Assembly (NCBI GenBank): GCA_937967645.1
Contig: CALBTT010000155.1
Location: 1-15,462 of the forward strand
Length of the DNA: 15,462 nucleotides
Reading direction: 5' to 3'
Source of the DNA: an uncultured Zoogloea sp.
Lineage (GTDB): Bacteria > Pseudomonadota > Gammaproteobacteria > Burkholderiales > Rhodocyclaceae
Positions 1 to 7,550 of this stretch are shown here, one piece after another. The notes under the pieces are model-generated. The model made no database searches and was not told where the DNA came from. It saw only the letters and a program-made list of their open reading frames with translations. Numbering within the stretch: the stretch's first letter is position 1; every line of letters begins with the position of its first letter. The position numbers and the translations under genes are program-made.

Positions 1-447
1 TTCGCTGTCGGCGGCCGGCGCCTTGCCGTTCATGCTGAACTGGAAGCAGCCCTGCATGCGCTCGACGAAGGTGTTCACCTTGTTGTTCTTCTTGCGGAAG
101 GCCGGATACATCGTATAGGCCGCCCACAAGGGCGCGGAGTTGGCCTTGCGGCCCCGGTCGATATGGCAATTGACGCAGTTCATCTCGTTACCCACGTACT
201 CCGGCGCCAGCGCCTTCGTGTTCATGAACAGGTCCTGCCCGCGGCGTACCAGATCACCGTAGGCGTTGCTCGGGATGTCAGCCTCGGCCGGGGGCTGGAA
301 ATACGCTTTGCCGGCCGGGCGTGCCGGGGCCCGGGGAAGTTGGGTCTGGTCGTCCAGGCGGGCATTGCGGGGGCTGTCGGCCGCCATCGCGTGGACGGCC
401 AGCAGCGGCAGCAGTGCGGCGGTCAGCCGGCGGAAAGTAATGGGCAT
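1..447 (-). CDS. tsdA: TsdA-type diheme thiosulfate dehydrogenase, C-terminus cut off by the left window edge
   Basis: Only the first 149 residues are present and the frame is open to base 1. Residues 1-22 look like a Sec signal peptide ending MAAD. A heme-binding CVNCH lies at 91-95, followed by APLWAAYTMYPAFR and then QGCFQFSMNG with a conserved Cys at 134. This spacing is the TsdA signature, in which a cysteine is the unusual distal ligand of heme 1 (family knowledge). TsdA oxidises two thiosulfates to tetrathionate in the periplasm and in some species runs in reverse. The second heme domain is expected beyond the edge. The ATG at 447 has a GGAG about 10 nt upstream. It lies 55 nt after a diheme cytochrome of TsdB type, which fits a tsdB-tsdA pair. 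Reaction direction cannot be told from sequence. Confidence 0.82.
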   Translation of the reverse strand, partial: MPITFRRLTAALLPLLAVHAMAADSPRNARLDDQTQLPRAPARPAGKAYFQPPAEADIPSNAYGDLVRRGQDLFMNTKALAPEYVGNEMNCVNCHIDRGRKANSAPLWAAYTMYPAFRKKNNKVNTFVERMQGCFQFSMNGKAPAADSE

Positions 448-502
448 GGTGGCGGCTCCGGGGTCGTTCGCGGGGGATGGGGTCAAGGGCGCGGGCTGCG
501 CT

Positions 503-1246
503 TCAGCGCAGACGGTGCTGGCTGGCATCGAAAGGCTCCGTGCTTTCTCCCAGGCCGGCGAAGTAGGCGGCAACCGCCTTGATCTCCGCTTCGCTCAAGT
601 CGGCTGCGACATGCTGCATCAAGCCGTTGGGGTCGTTCCGGCGCGTGGGCGGAATGGCCGCCACGGCCTTGCCCTTCCTGCCGGCCAAGCGGGCCGGGGT
701 GCCACGCCAGGCCCGCAGCTGGGCCTCGATGTACTCCGCAGACTGACCGGCCAGGGGCGGAAAGGCGTCCCCAACCCCGACTCCGGCGGGGCCGTGGCAC
801 AGAGTGCACTCGGGAATACTGCGCTCCCAGGCCCCCCGCAAGGCCAGCCAGGCACCGCTGCCCTCCTTGGGCCGCTCCGCCGGTCCGGCCTTGACCTGGA
901 CCTTGGGCAAGGCCGCATAGGCCCTGGCCACAGCCGCCACCTCCGCATCGTCGAGTGCCTGCGCGATGGGCTGCATCAGCGGGTTCTCGCGCCGGCCGGC
1001 CCTGAAGTCGGCGAGCTGCTTGGCGATGTAGGCCTCGGGCAGGCCGGCCAGGCGCGGAAAACCGCCTGCCGCCATGCCCTTGCCGTCGGCACCGTGGCAG
1101 CTCATGCACGGCATGGCCGCCGGGTTGGCGCCACCTTTCTGGATGATGGCCTCGCCATCGGCGGCACGGGCCGGCATCGACAGCGTCAGCAGTGACGCGG
1201 ACAGGCACAGGGCCGAAGCCGCAACGCGTTTGGGGGATGCAAACAT
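503..1246 (-). CDS. Periplasmic diheme cytochrome c4-type protein (TsdB-like electron acceptor)
   Basis: This is a 247-aa protein. Residues 1-29 form a signal peptide (positive start, hydrophobic core, cleavage near ARA-AD). Two tandem cytochrome c domains follow: CMSCH at 47-51 with a likely Met ligand near 91 (NPLMQPIA), and CTLCH at 147-151 with a likely Met ligand near 210 (NGLMQHVA). Each domain has the PLAG and EYI/AYI..QL features of class I cytochrome c4. The ATG at 1246 is preceded by AGGAG at good spacing. TsdB proteins are diheme c4-like acceptors for TsdA, and this gene sits directly upstream of a tsdA-like gene, so passing electrons from thiosulfate oxidation to a terminal oxidase or other c cytochromes is the favoured role. 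A general cytochrome c4 is the alternative. The 41-nt gap to the upstream five-heme gene suggests one transcript. Confidence 0.85.
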   Translation of the reverse strand: MFASPKRVAASALCLSASLLTLSMPARAADGEAIIQKGGANPAAMPCMSCHGADGKGMAAGGFPRLAGLPEAYIAKQLADFRAGRRENPLMQPIAQALDDAEVAAVARAYAALPKVQVKAGPAERPKEGSGAWLALRGAWERSIPECTLCHGPAGVGVGDAFPPLAGQSAEYIEAQLRAWRGTPARLAGRKGKAVAAIPPTRRNDPNGLMQHVAADLSEAEIKAVAAYFAGLGESTEPFDASQHRLR

Positions 1247-1287
1247 GGATGACTCCTGGGGTCGGGTGATCTCTTGTTGTCGTCTGG

Positions 1288-3342
1288 TCAGTAACGGGCG
1301 TCGGCCGGCTTCTTGTCCTTCGGCCAGTCCTTCACCTTCTCGGGAAAATCAGGGCGGGGCTGGTGGCTGAAGTACTCGGCCACATCCACCGCCTCCTGGT
1401 CCGACAGCCCGCCCTGGCCAAGGGGGAAGCTGCCGTGAAAGCCGATCGGCATGTTGCGCTTGACGAAGGCCGCCGCCGTGTAGGTGCGGGCCATGCCAGC
1501 GCCGATATTGAAGGAGGCGTCGCCCCACAGCGGCGGATAGACATAGCGGCCGTCCGCCTGGCGCAGGCCCTCTCCGTCCGAGCCATGACACACGGCACAC
1601 TGGTCGGCATAGACCTTCCTGCCGTTCTCCGGGTTGGGCTGGATCGTGCGGTCGATCTTGCCCACGCCACGCCCCGGCACCTTGTCTTCCGGCTTGGTCT
1701 CGCGCTTCATCCAGTCGAAGTAGGCCACCATGGCCTTCATGTCGGGCGAATCAGGTGGCAGCGGCTTGCCATTCATGGAGCGCTTGAAGCAGCCGTTGAT
1801 GCGGTCCTCGAGGGTGATCACCCGCCCCGCCCGCGGGGCGTAGCTGGGGAAGAAGGCCGACACACCGACAAAGGGCGAACCGTCGGCCACCGTGCCGACA
1901 TTGAGGTGACAGCTCGTACAGTTGAGGGCATTGCCCACGTGCTGGGGCAGGAGATCACGGGTTTCGAGGTGCAGGCGCATGCCTCGCACCAGCTGCTGGG
2001 CCTTGGGGCTGCCCAGCATGTCGGCCAGGCGCGGCGTTTCGAAGGCGCTCGTGTCGACCTTCGGGTCCAGGGCGGCGCGCATCTTCCTGACCTGATCGGC
2101 CCCCACCGGGACGCCCCCATTGCCCCAGCTGGCCCGCACGAAGCTCAGGATCTCGGCCAACTCGGCATCCTTCAGCCTGGCAAAGCCGGGCATGGCGAAG
2201 GCCCGCGGGTGAGCGGCAGTCGCCACCGTCTGCCCGCCCGTGAGGACGATGTGCAGCAAGGTGGCCGGGTCCTTGGCCGTCACCGCCGGGTTGCCGGCCA
2301 GAGGCGGAAAGACCTTGGGCACACCGCTCCCATCCTGGCGGTGGCAGTCCACGCAGAACTGCACATAACCCAGGCCGCCGCGGCTGCTGTAAAGCTTCTC
2401 GGGCAGCATGCCGGCCACGACCTTGCGGGGCACGGCGGGAGCCGGGAGTTCGTTCTCACCCGGAGGCAGGGCCTTCAGGTAGGTGGCGATGGCGGTCAGG
2501 TCCTCGTCCCGGAGGTGCTGGGTGCTATGCAGGATGACCTCGGCCATGTTGCCTGACGCCGCGGCGAAGCGGTTCTGCCCGGTTTTCAGGAAGAGCGCCG
2601 TATCCTCCACCGTCCACAAGCCGCGCAGGCTCAGGGCGCGCCAGTGCTCCACGGTCTCCCCGGCCAGGAAGTGGCGGCCCTTCGGCCCCGCGTCGCCCAG
2701 GGCCTTCTCCTGGAAGGCCAGCCCCCGCGGCGTGTGGCAGGCACCGCAATGCCCCAGGCCCTGGACCAGGTAGGCACCCCGGTTCCACACCGGGTCCTTC
2801 TTGGCATCCGGCGTGAAGGGCGTCGCGTCGAGGAAGGCCCAGTTCCACAGGGACAGGCCCCAGCGCATGTTGAAGGGCCAGCGCATGTCCGAGGGTTTGT
2901 TGGCCTGCTTGACCGGCGCCAGGCCCTGCATCAGGTAGGCGTACAGCGCCCGCATGTCCTCCGCCGTCAGCCGGGCGTAGGACGGATAGGGCATCGCCGG
3001 ATAGAGGTTGTGGCCATCGGCGGCCACGCCCTTGCGCATGGCCCGGTCGAACTGCTCGAAGCTGTACTTGCCGATACCGGTTTCCCGGTCCGGGGTGATG
3101 TTGGTGGAGTAGAGCTTGCCGAAGGGGGTCTCCAGGCTCCGCCCACCGGCCATCTCCACCCCCTTGTCTGCCGTGTGACAGGCCACGCAGTCGCCGGCCC
3201 GGGCCAGGTAGCGGCCGCGCTCCACGGTGGCGGCGTCAGCCGCCTGTGCCAGGCCGCCGCCCGATGCAAGAAGGGCCGCCCCCGTCAGGACGAGGCCGGC
3301 AAACAGCCGGCGGCTCGGCCGGCCCGTATCGATACTGCGCAT
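1288..3342 (-). CDS. Five-heme cytochrome c: AdhB-like triheme region fused to a TsdA-like diheme domain
   Basis: This is a 684-aa protein. A signal peptide occupies 1-35 (RRLFAGLVLTGAALL core). Heme motifs are CVACH 52-56, CGACH 199-203, CVDCH 330-334, CTSCH 475-479 and CAVCH 582-586. Residues 40-430 resemble the triheme cytochrome subunit of membrane alcohol or gluconate dehydrogenases (STNITPD, LYPAMPYP, WNRGAYLVQGLGHCGACHTPRG). Residues 440-684 resemble a whole TsdA: heme 4 is followed by INGCFKRSMNG with Cys518 as the likely heme ligand, then heme 5, a likely Met631 ligand in RNMPIG, and a TsdA-like tail (RPDFPEKVKDWP). The ATG at 3342 was chosen over a longer frame because it starts the signal peptide and has GGGAGA upstream. 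Likely role: periplasmic electron relay or an enzyme acting on thiosulfate or a related compound. The natural donor is unknown, and no dehydrogenase large subunit is adjacent. Confidence 0.85.
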   Translation of the reverse strand: MRSIDTGRPSRRLFAGLVLTGAALLASGGGLAQAADAATVERGRYLARAGDCVACHTADKGVEMAGGRSLETPFGKLYSTNITPDRETGIGKYSFEQFDRAMRKGVAADGHNLYPAMPYPSYARLTAEDMRALYAYLMQGLAPVKQANKPSDMRWPFNMRWGLSLWNWAFLDATPFTPDAKKDPVWNRGAYLVQGLGHCGACHTPRGLAFQEKALGDAGPKGRHFLAGETVEHWRALSLRGLWTVEDTALFLKTGQNRFAAASGNMAEVILHSTQHLRDEDLTAIATYLKALPPGENELPAPAVPRKVVAGMLPEKLYSSRGGLGYVQFCVDCHRQDGSGVPKVFPPLAGNPAVTAKDPATLLHIVLTGGQTVATAAHPRAFAMPGFARLKDAELAEILSFVRASWGNGGVPVGADQVRKMRAALDPKVDTSAFETPRLADMLGSPKAQQLVRGMRLHLETRDLLPQHVGNALNCTSCHLNVGTVADGSPFVGVSAFFPSYAPRAGRVITLEDRINGCFKRSMNGKPLPPDSPDMKAMVAYFDWMKRETKPEDKVPGRGVGKIDRTIQPNPENGRKVYADQCAVCHGSDGEGLRQADGRYVYPPLWGDASFNIGAGMARTYTAAAFVKRNMPIGFHGSFPLGQGGLSDQEAVDVAEYFSHQPRPDFPEKVKDWPKDKKPADARY

Positions 3343-3357
3343 GGTGTTCTCCCTGCC

Positions 3358-3376
3358 ACTTGTTTTGCTCACAAGT
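3358..3376. promoter_or_regulatory. Inverted repeat ACTTGT-7-ACAAGT upstream of the five-heme cytochrome
   Basis: A perfect 6-bp inverted repeat (ACTTGT at 3358-3363, ACAAGT at 3371-3376) lies 16-34 nt before the start codon of the cytochrome gene, in the 95-nt gap after the response-regulator gene. Its size suits a dimeric regulator, and the adjacent LuxR-type response regulator is the obvious candidate. It could equally be a leader hairpin. There is no independent support. Confidence 0.3.
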
Positions 3377-3392
3377 CTAGGGAGCGCCCCGA

Positions 3393-3417
3393 AGCCCGAC
3401 CATCCGGACATCGGGCT
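3393..3417. promoter_or_regulatory. Inverted repeat AGCCCGA-11-TCGGGCT between regulator and cytochrome genes
   Basis: Perfect 7-bp arms at 3393-3399 and 3411-3417 are separated by 11 nt. It begins about 20 nt after the response-regulator stop and has no following T-run on the minus strand, so it is a poor intrinsic terminator and may be an operator. Its right flank read on the minus strand gives TAGCCCGAT, a string also found in the divergent steroid promoter region. Confidence 0.3.
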
Positions 3418-3437
3418 AGCGCAATAACCGAAACCGT

Positions 3438-4073
3438 CTAGTCGAGCCCCCCGGGATCGGCACGGAGGATCAGGCGGGCCAGGTCGGCCGCGCTGCCGGT
3501 GCCGGTCTTGTCCATGACGTGCTGACGATGCACATGCACGGTGTTGTCGCTGATGCCGAGCAGGCGAGCGACCTCCTTGTTGGCCAGCCCCAGGGCCAGG
3601 AGGCGGGCCACCTCCCGCTCGCGGGCCGACAGGCGGGCCAGGATCTCCAGCGCTTCGTCCTGGCGGCGCTGGGCGGCATGGCGTGCCAGGCTGACCTGCA
3701 CCGCCCGCTCCACTGCATCGAGGAAAAGCTGGTCCTTGAAGGGCTTCTGCAGGAAGTCGAGCGCGCCGTCCTTCATCGCCTGAACGGCCAGTTCCACGTC
3801 CCCGTGGCCGGTCATGAAGATCACCGGGAACAGCGACCCTGCGGCCAGCAGGCGCCGCTGCAGTTCGAGCCCCCCCAGCCGCGGCATGCGGATGTCGAGG
3901 ACGATGCAGCCCCCGGCGACCGGAAAGGCCGGCGCGGCGGCAAGGAAGGCTTCGGCGGACTCATGCCCCACCGCCTGCCAGCCCACCGACTCGAGCAGGA
4001 ACAGCAGGGAGCGGCGGAATGGCGCTTCGTCATCCACCACATGGATCACGGGCACGTCGGGGGAGGCTGTCAT
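3438..4073 (-). CDS. FixJ/TtrR-family response regulator (receiver plus LuxR-type HTH)
   Basis: This is a 211-aa protein. The N-terminal receiver (about 8-125) has the acidic pair D14-D15, the phospho-acceptor D60 in VLDIRMP, T88 in FMTGHGD and K110 in LQKPF. Residues about 145-200 form a LuxR/GerE helix-turn-helix (LSAREREVARLLALGLANKEVARLLG, then TVHVHR). The GHGDVxxAVxAMKxGAxDFLxKPF pattern places it in the FixJ/TtrR/TodT class. The start was fixed at the ATG overlapping the kinase stop (ATGA, 4 nt), although the frame is open further upstream. Overlap with the kinase gene implies translational coupling and a cognate pair. Its expected targets are the cytochrome genes immediately downstream, where two palindromes precede the first one. 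The control role is inferred from position. Confidence 0.93.
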   Translation of the reverse strand: MTASPDVPVIHVVDDEAPFRRSLLFLLESVGWQAVGHESAEAFLAAAPAFPVAGGCIVLDIRMPRLGGLELQRRLLAAGSLFPVIFMTGHGDVELAVQAMKDGALDFLQKPFKDQLFLDAVERAVQVSLARHAAQRRQDEALEILARLSAREREVARLLALGLANKEVARLLGISDNTVHVHRQHVMDKTGTGSAADLARLILRADPGGLD

Positions 4074-5878
4074 GAACTTTCCCGGAATACGGTAGCGCCC
4101 CCGTCGGCCAGGGGCAGCGTGAAACGGATGACCAACCCCGGACCGGGGTCGGCCTCGGCGGCGGCAATCCCGCCGCCATGGGCTTCGATGATGGTTTTGC
4201 AGATGGACAAGCCGAGCCCCAGACCATCGGGCTTGGTGGTGAAGAACGCCTCGAACAGCCGTGCCTGCAGTTCCGCTGGCAGGCCCGGGCCGTGATCGCG
4301 GACGGCCACGTCGCAACGCTCGCCGTCCCGGCTCAGGCTGACCTCGATGGGCTGCTCGCGGCCCACCGCCTGCTGGGCATCCCAGGCGTTCTTGAACACG
4401 TTGAGCAAGACCTGCTGGACCTGCAACGGATCCACCCACACCCGCAGCCCGGCCACTGCGGCGTCCTGCCGGAGCACCACCTCAGGGACACCCGGCAACA
4501 TGCCTGCGAGAAGCCGGCTGGCCTCCCGGACCAGCACCGCCGGGTCGTGCGCTTCCCGCACCCGGTTACGCTTGCGGGCAAATGCACGGATACCACCGAG
4601 GATGCCCGCGGCCCGCTCGGACTCGCTGGCAATCTCTTCCGCCGCCTGCCGCAGCGCAGCCGGCGCCAGGTTGCCGCTGTCCTGCCGGCGCAGCAGGCTG
4701 CGGGCGTAGTTGCCGATGGCTGCCAGGGGTTGGTTCAGTTCATGGGCCAGGGTGCCGGACAACTCGCCGAGAATGGACAGGCGCGACAGGTGATCCATCT
4801 GCTGCTGCCCTTCACGCACCTGTTGCTCCAGGCGCTCGCGGGCTGCCATGGCCTGGGTCAGTTCCCGCGTCCGCCGTTGGACCAGATGCTCCACGTGCAG
4901 GGTGTACGCCCCCCAGGCCAGCAAGCTTGCCAGCAGGCCAGACACCCAGGGCCAGTAGCGCTCCCACAGGGAGGGCCAGGCTGTCTCGCGCAGGAAGGCA
5001 TAGGGGCCGATCTGCAGTTCCTGCAGCAGTTCGTGCACCGGGTGGTAGTCCGCCGGCACACTCCATGACTGGCCCGACGCATCCGGCGACAGGGACAGCA
5101 GGGCCACCAGCACATCCCGTGACAGGGCCGGCGGCGTGGCCCGCGCCGCGGCAAAGGCCCAGCCCGGATACAGGGGCGACGACACCCGGCAGGTGCTCAC
5201 CTCGGTGCGGGGCGACAAGACCCGCAGCTGGCCCGGCCTCAATGCACCCTCCTGCTCCAGGCGCTCCAGCAGACAGGCCCGCAGCACCCCGGCATCCGCG
5301 TCACCGTTGAGCACGGCCTCCACCACCCTGGACATGGGAAAACCAGTGAACACCGGCCGGGGCTGTTCCTGCTCCGGGTCGAGGCCGAGGCGGCGGAGCT
5401 CCGCCCATGCGATCTGGTAACCACCGAAGGCGTCAGCCGACACCGCGGCCAGACTCCGTCCCTTGAGGTCAGTCAGTGCGGTGATGTCCCTGCGCTCATC
5501 GAGCACCACCACGGCCGACCCCACCACGTGGGCGGGGTCGGTCGATGCATCGGCCACCAGGGTGGCGATCCGGCTGACACCGCGCTCAGCCTCGAGAAAC
5601 ACATAGTGCCCCGGGTTGGTGACCACGAAATCCAGCTCGCCGGCCTGTAGCGCCGCCGCCATGCCGGCCAGATCGAAATGGCGCAGTTCGATACGCCGCC
5701 CGGCCAGACGATCCTCCAGCTGGTTCATCAGGGACGACCAGCGGACCTCCGCCTCCTCCAGCCCCTGCCAGGCGAGCACACCGATCCGCACCGGCGGAGC
5801 CGCCCCGGCGCCCCACGCGGCCAGCGCAAAGAAACCAAGCAGGATCAGGGCGACAAGCGCGCGGAACGAGAACTTCAT
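4070..5878 (-). CDS. TtrS-like membrane sensor histidine kinase with periplasmic PhnD-type binding domain
   Basis: This is a 602-aa protein. A signal or anchor segment occupies 1-27. Residues about 30-290 form a PhnD/phosphonate-binding-like periplasmic domain (RIGVLAWQG; DFVVTNPGHYVFLE; GDADAGVLRACLLE). A transmembrane helix lies at about 310-327, and a charged coiled stretch at about 330-365. HisKA has the phospho-acceptor H379 in LAHELNQPL. HATPase_c has an N-box near 493-497, G1 DHGPGL near 528-533 and G2 GLGLGLSI at 552-559. The C-terminal 50 residues carry no receiver. This architecture is that of TtrS, the tetrathionate sensor of tetrathionate-respiring bacteria (family knowledge). Two cysteines, C202 in RACLLE and C230 in STCRVSSPLYPGW, sit where TtrS-type proteins have conserved Cys. 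A sulfur-compound ligand fits the neighbouring tsdA-like genes but is an inference. Confidence 0.9.
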   Translation of the reverse strand: MKFSFRALVALILLGFFALAAWGAGAAPPVRIGVLAWQGLEEAEVRWSSLMNQLEDRLAGRRIELRHFDLAGMAAALQAGELDFVVTNPGHYVFLEAERGVSRIATLVADASTDPAHVVGSAVVVLDERRDITALTDLKGRSLAAVSADAFGGYQIAWAELRRLGLDPEQEQPRPVFTGFPMSRVVEAVLNGDADAGVLRACLLERLEQEGALRPGQLRVLSPRTEVSTCRVSSPLYPGWAFAAARATPPALSRDVLVALLSLSPDASGQSWSVPADYHPVHELLQELQIGPYAFLRETAWPSLWERYWPWVSGLLASLLAWGAYTLHVEHLVQRRTRELTQAMAARERLEQQVREGQQQMDHLSRLSILGELSGTLAHELNQPLAAIGNYARSLLRRQDSGNLAPAALRQAAEEIASESERAAGILGGIRAFARKRNRVREAHDPAVLVREASRLLAGMLPGVPEVVLRQDAAVAGLRVWVDPLQVQQVLLNVFKNAWDAQQAVGREQPIEVSLSRDGERCDVAVRDHGPGLPAELQARLFEAFFTTKPDGLGLGLSICKTIIEAHGGGIAAAEADPGPGLVIRFTLPLADGGATVFRESS

Positions 5879-5890
5879 GGGCGAGAGTGT

Positions 5891-5901
5891 CCATCGGATG
5901 G
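5891..5901. promoter_or_regulatory. Small palindrome CCATCGGATGG in the kinase leader
   Basis: This is an 11-bp perfect palindrome (5+1+5) 13 nt before the kinase start, in the 74-nt gap after the acyl-CoA ligase gene. Its core CATC-N-GATG recurs at 10109-10117 near the KstD gene start. The gap also holds a GC-only hairpin (GCCCC/GGGGC, 5936-5949) just after the ligase stop, without a T-run. It may separate the steroid operon from the kinase operon, but this is weak evidence. Confidence 0.2.
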
Positions 5902-5952
5902 GACTCCCGGGACAAGCCTCCGCCGCGACCGGCGGGCCCCACGCGGGGCGGC

Positions 5953-7548
5953 TCAGACCGCCGCGGTCAACAGGGCGCGCAGTTCATTCTTGACCACCTT
6001 GTTGGAGGCGTTGACCGGGAGGGCATCGAAGAAGCGGACATAGCGCGGCACCTTGTAGTTGGCCATGTTCTCGCGGCTCCAGGCAATCAGGCCGGTCTCG
6101 TCCAGACTGGCCCCGGGGCGCCGCACCACGCAGGCGCAGCCGACCTCGCCCATGCGCTCGTCGGGCACCCCCACCACCGCCACCTGGGCGATGGCCGGGT
6201 GAGCCGTGAGGGCCGCCTCGATCTCCGCCGGATAGCAGTTGAAGCCCCCCACGATGAACATGTCCTTGAGCCGGTCGGTGATGCGCAGGTAGCCCCGCGC
6301 ATCCAGCGTGCCGATGTCGCCGGTGTGCAGCCAGCCGTCGCCGTCGATGGTCTCGGCGGTGGCCTCCGGGTTCTCGAAGTAGCCCTTCATCACATGAAAG
6401 CCGCGCAGGCAGATCTCACCGGGCGTTCCCGGCGGCAGCGGCTGCCCCTTCGGGTCGAGGATGCCCACCTCGGTACCGGGGATCGCCTTGCCGCTGGTGC
6501 CGGCGATGGTGTCGGCGTCGTCATCCGGGTCGCAGATCGTCGCCAGGCCGCCGCACTCGGTCAGGCCGTAGGCGGTGGTGACCACGCGGATACCCAGCTC
6601 GCTGCGCATCCGCTCGATCAGGATCGGCGGGATCGTCGAGGCGCCGGTCACCGCGATGCGCAGGGAGGACAGGTCCGCGTCGGCCAGCCGGGGGTGGGCC
6701 AGCATCGACAGGTAGAGGGTCGGCGGACCGGGCAAGGCGGTGATGCGGTCGGTCTCGATGCGCTGGAACACCGCCTCGGCGTCGAACACCGGGTGGGGCA
6801 GGATGGTCGCGCCGGCGATCAGGCAGGTGATCCAGCCGGCCTTGTAGCCGAAGCTGTGGAAGAAGGGATTGACCACCAGGTAGCGGTCACCGGCGCGCAG
6901 CCCGATGATCCGCACGTACTCGGCAAAGGCCCGCAGGGTGGGCGCATGGGCGCTCATCACGCCCTTGGCCTTGCCGGTGGTGCCGGAGGTGAACATCAGG
7001 TCGGCGATGTCGTCGGGACGCACCGCGTCGGCCCGGGCGCGGGCGTCCGCCGGGCTGACCGCAGCACCATCGGCCAGGAAGGCGGACCACGGCTGACCGC
7101 CCTGCCAGGCCTCCTGCCACTGGCCCAGCACCACGATGCGGGCCAGGCCGGCCGGGCGCACCGGCGCCAGCATGGCCGGGTAGTCGATGCCCAGGAAGCT
7201 GCCCACGCAGAACAGCAGGCGGGCGTGGCTGCGGGCCAGGATGTCGGCCGCCTCGGCGCCCTTCATGCGGGTATTGATGGGCACCATCACCGCGCCGGCG
7301 CAGTGGATGCCGAGGGCTGCGAGGACCCAGTCGATGCAGTTGGGGGCCCAGATGGCCACCTTGTCACCGGGCTGGATGCCGTGGGCGATCAGGGCGCGGC
7401 TCACCGCCAGGGCCTGCTCGGGCAGCTCGGCGTAGGTGATGCGGCGGCCCGCCTCTTCCAGGGCCGTCCGCTCGGCGTGATGGCGGGCGGCGGAAAACAG
7501 CAGCGCCGGGATGGTGGCGGCGATGGCGGGGATGGTGGCGTCGCTCAT
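5953..7548 (-). CDS. FadD3-like acyl-CoA ligase (ANL superfamily, steroid side-product activation)
   Basis: This is a 531-aa protein of full length for class I acyl-CoA ligases. The AMP-binding P-loop TSGTTGKAKGV is at 187-197, YGLTE at 327-331, the adenylate-binding aspartate in WLHTGDIG near 411, the hinge TDRLKDMFIVGGFNCYP at 424-440 and a C-terminal catalytic lysine near K517 in NASNKVVK. Such enzymes adenylate a carboxylic acid and transfer it to CoA in the cytoplasm. With KstD and a steroid-type SDR immediately upstream, the best guess is FadD3, which activates the indanone propionate (HIP) left after rings A and B are removed. The exact substrate cannot be read from sequence, so no symbol is assigned. 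The start lies 2 nt after the SDR stop, so the two are co-translated. Confidence 0.85.
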   Translation of the reverse strand: MSDATIPAIAATIPALLFSAARHHAERTALEEAGRRITYAELPEQALAVSRALIAHGIQPGDKVAIWAPNCIDWVLAALGIHCAGAVMVPINTRMKGAEAADILARSHARLLFCVGSFLGIDYPAMLAPVRPAGLARIVVLGQWQEAWQGGQPWSAFLADGAAVSPADARARADAVRPDDIADLMFTSGTTGKAKGVMSAHAPTLRAFAEYVRIIGLRAGDRYLVVNPFFHSFGYKAGWITCLIAGATILPHPVFDAEAVFQRIETDRITALPGPPTLYLSMLAHPRLADADLSSLRIAVTGASTIPPILIERMRSELGIRVVTTAYGLTECGGLATICDPDDDADTIAGTSGKAIPGTEVGILDPKGQPLPPGTPGEICLRGFHVMKGYFENPEATAETIDGDGWLHTGDIGTLDARGYLRITDRLKDMFIVGGFNCYPAEIEAALTAHPAIAQVAVVGVPDERMGEVGCACVVRRPGASLDETGLIAWSRENMANYKVPRYVRFFDALPVNASNKVVKNELRALLTAAV

Positions 7549-7550
7549 GC

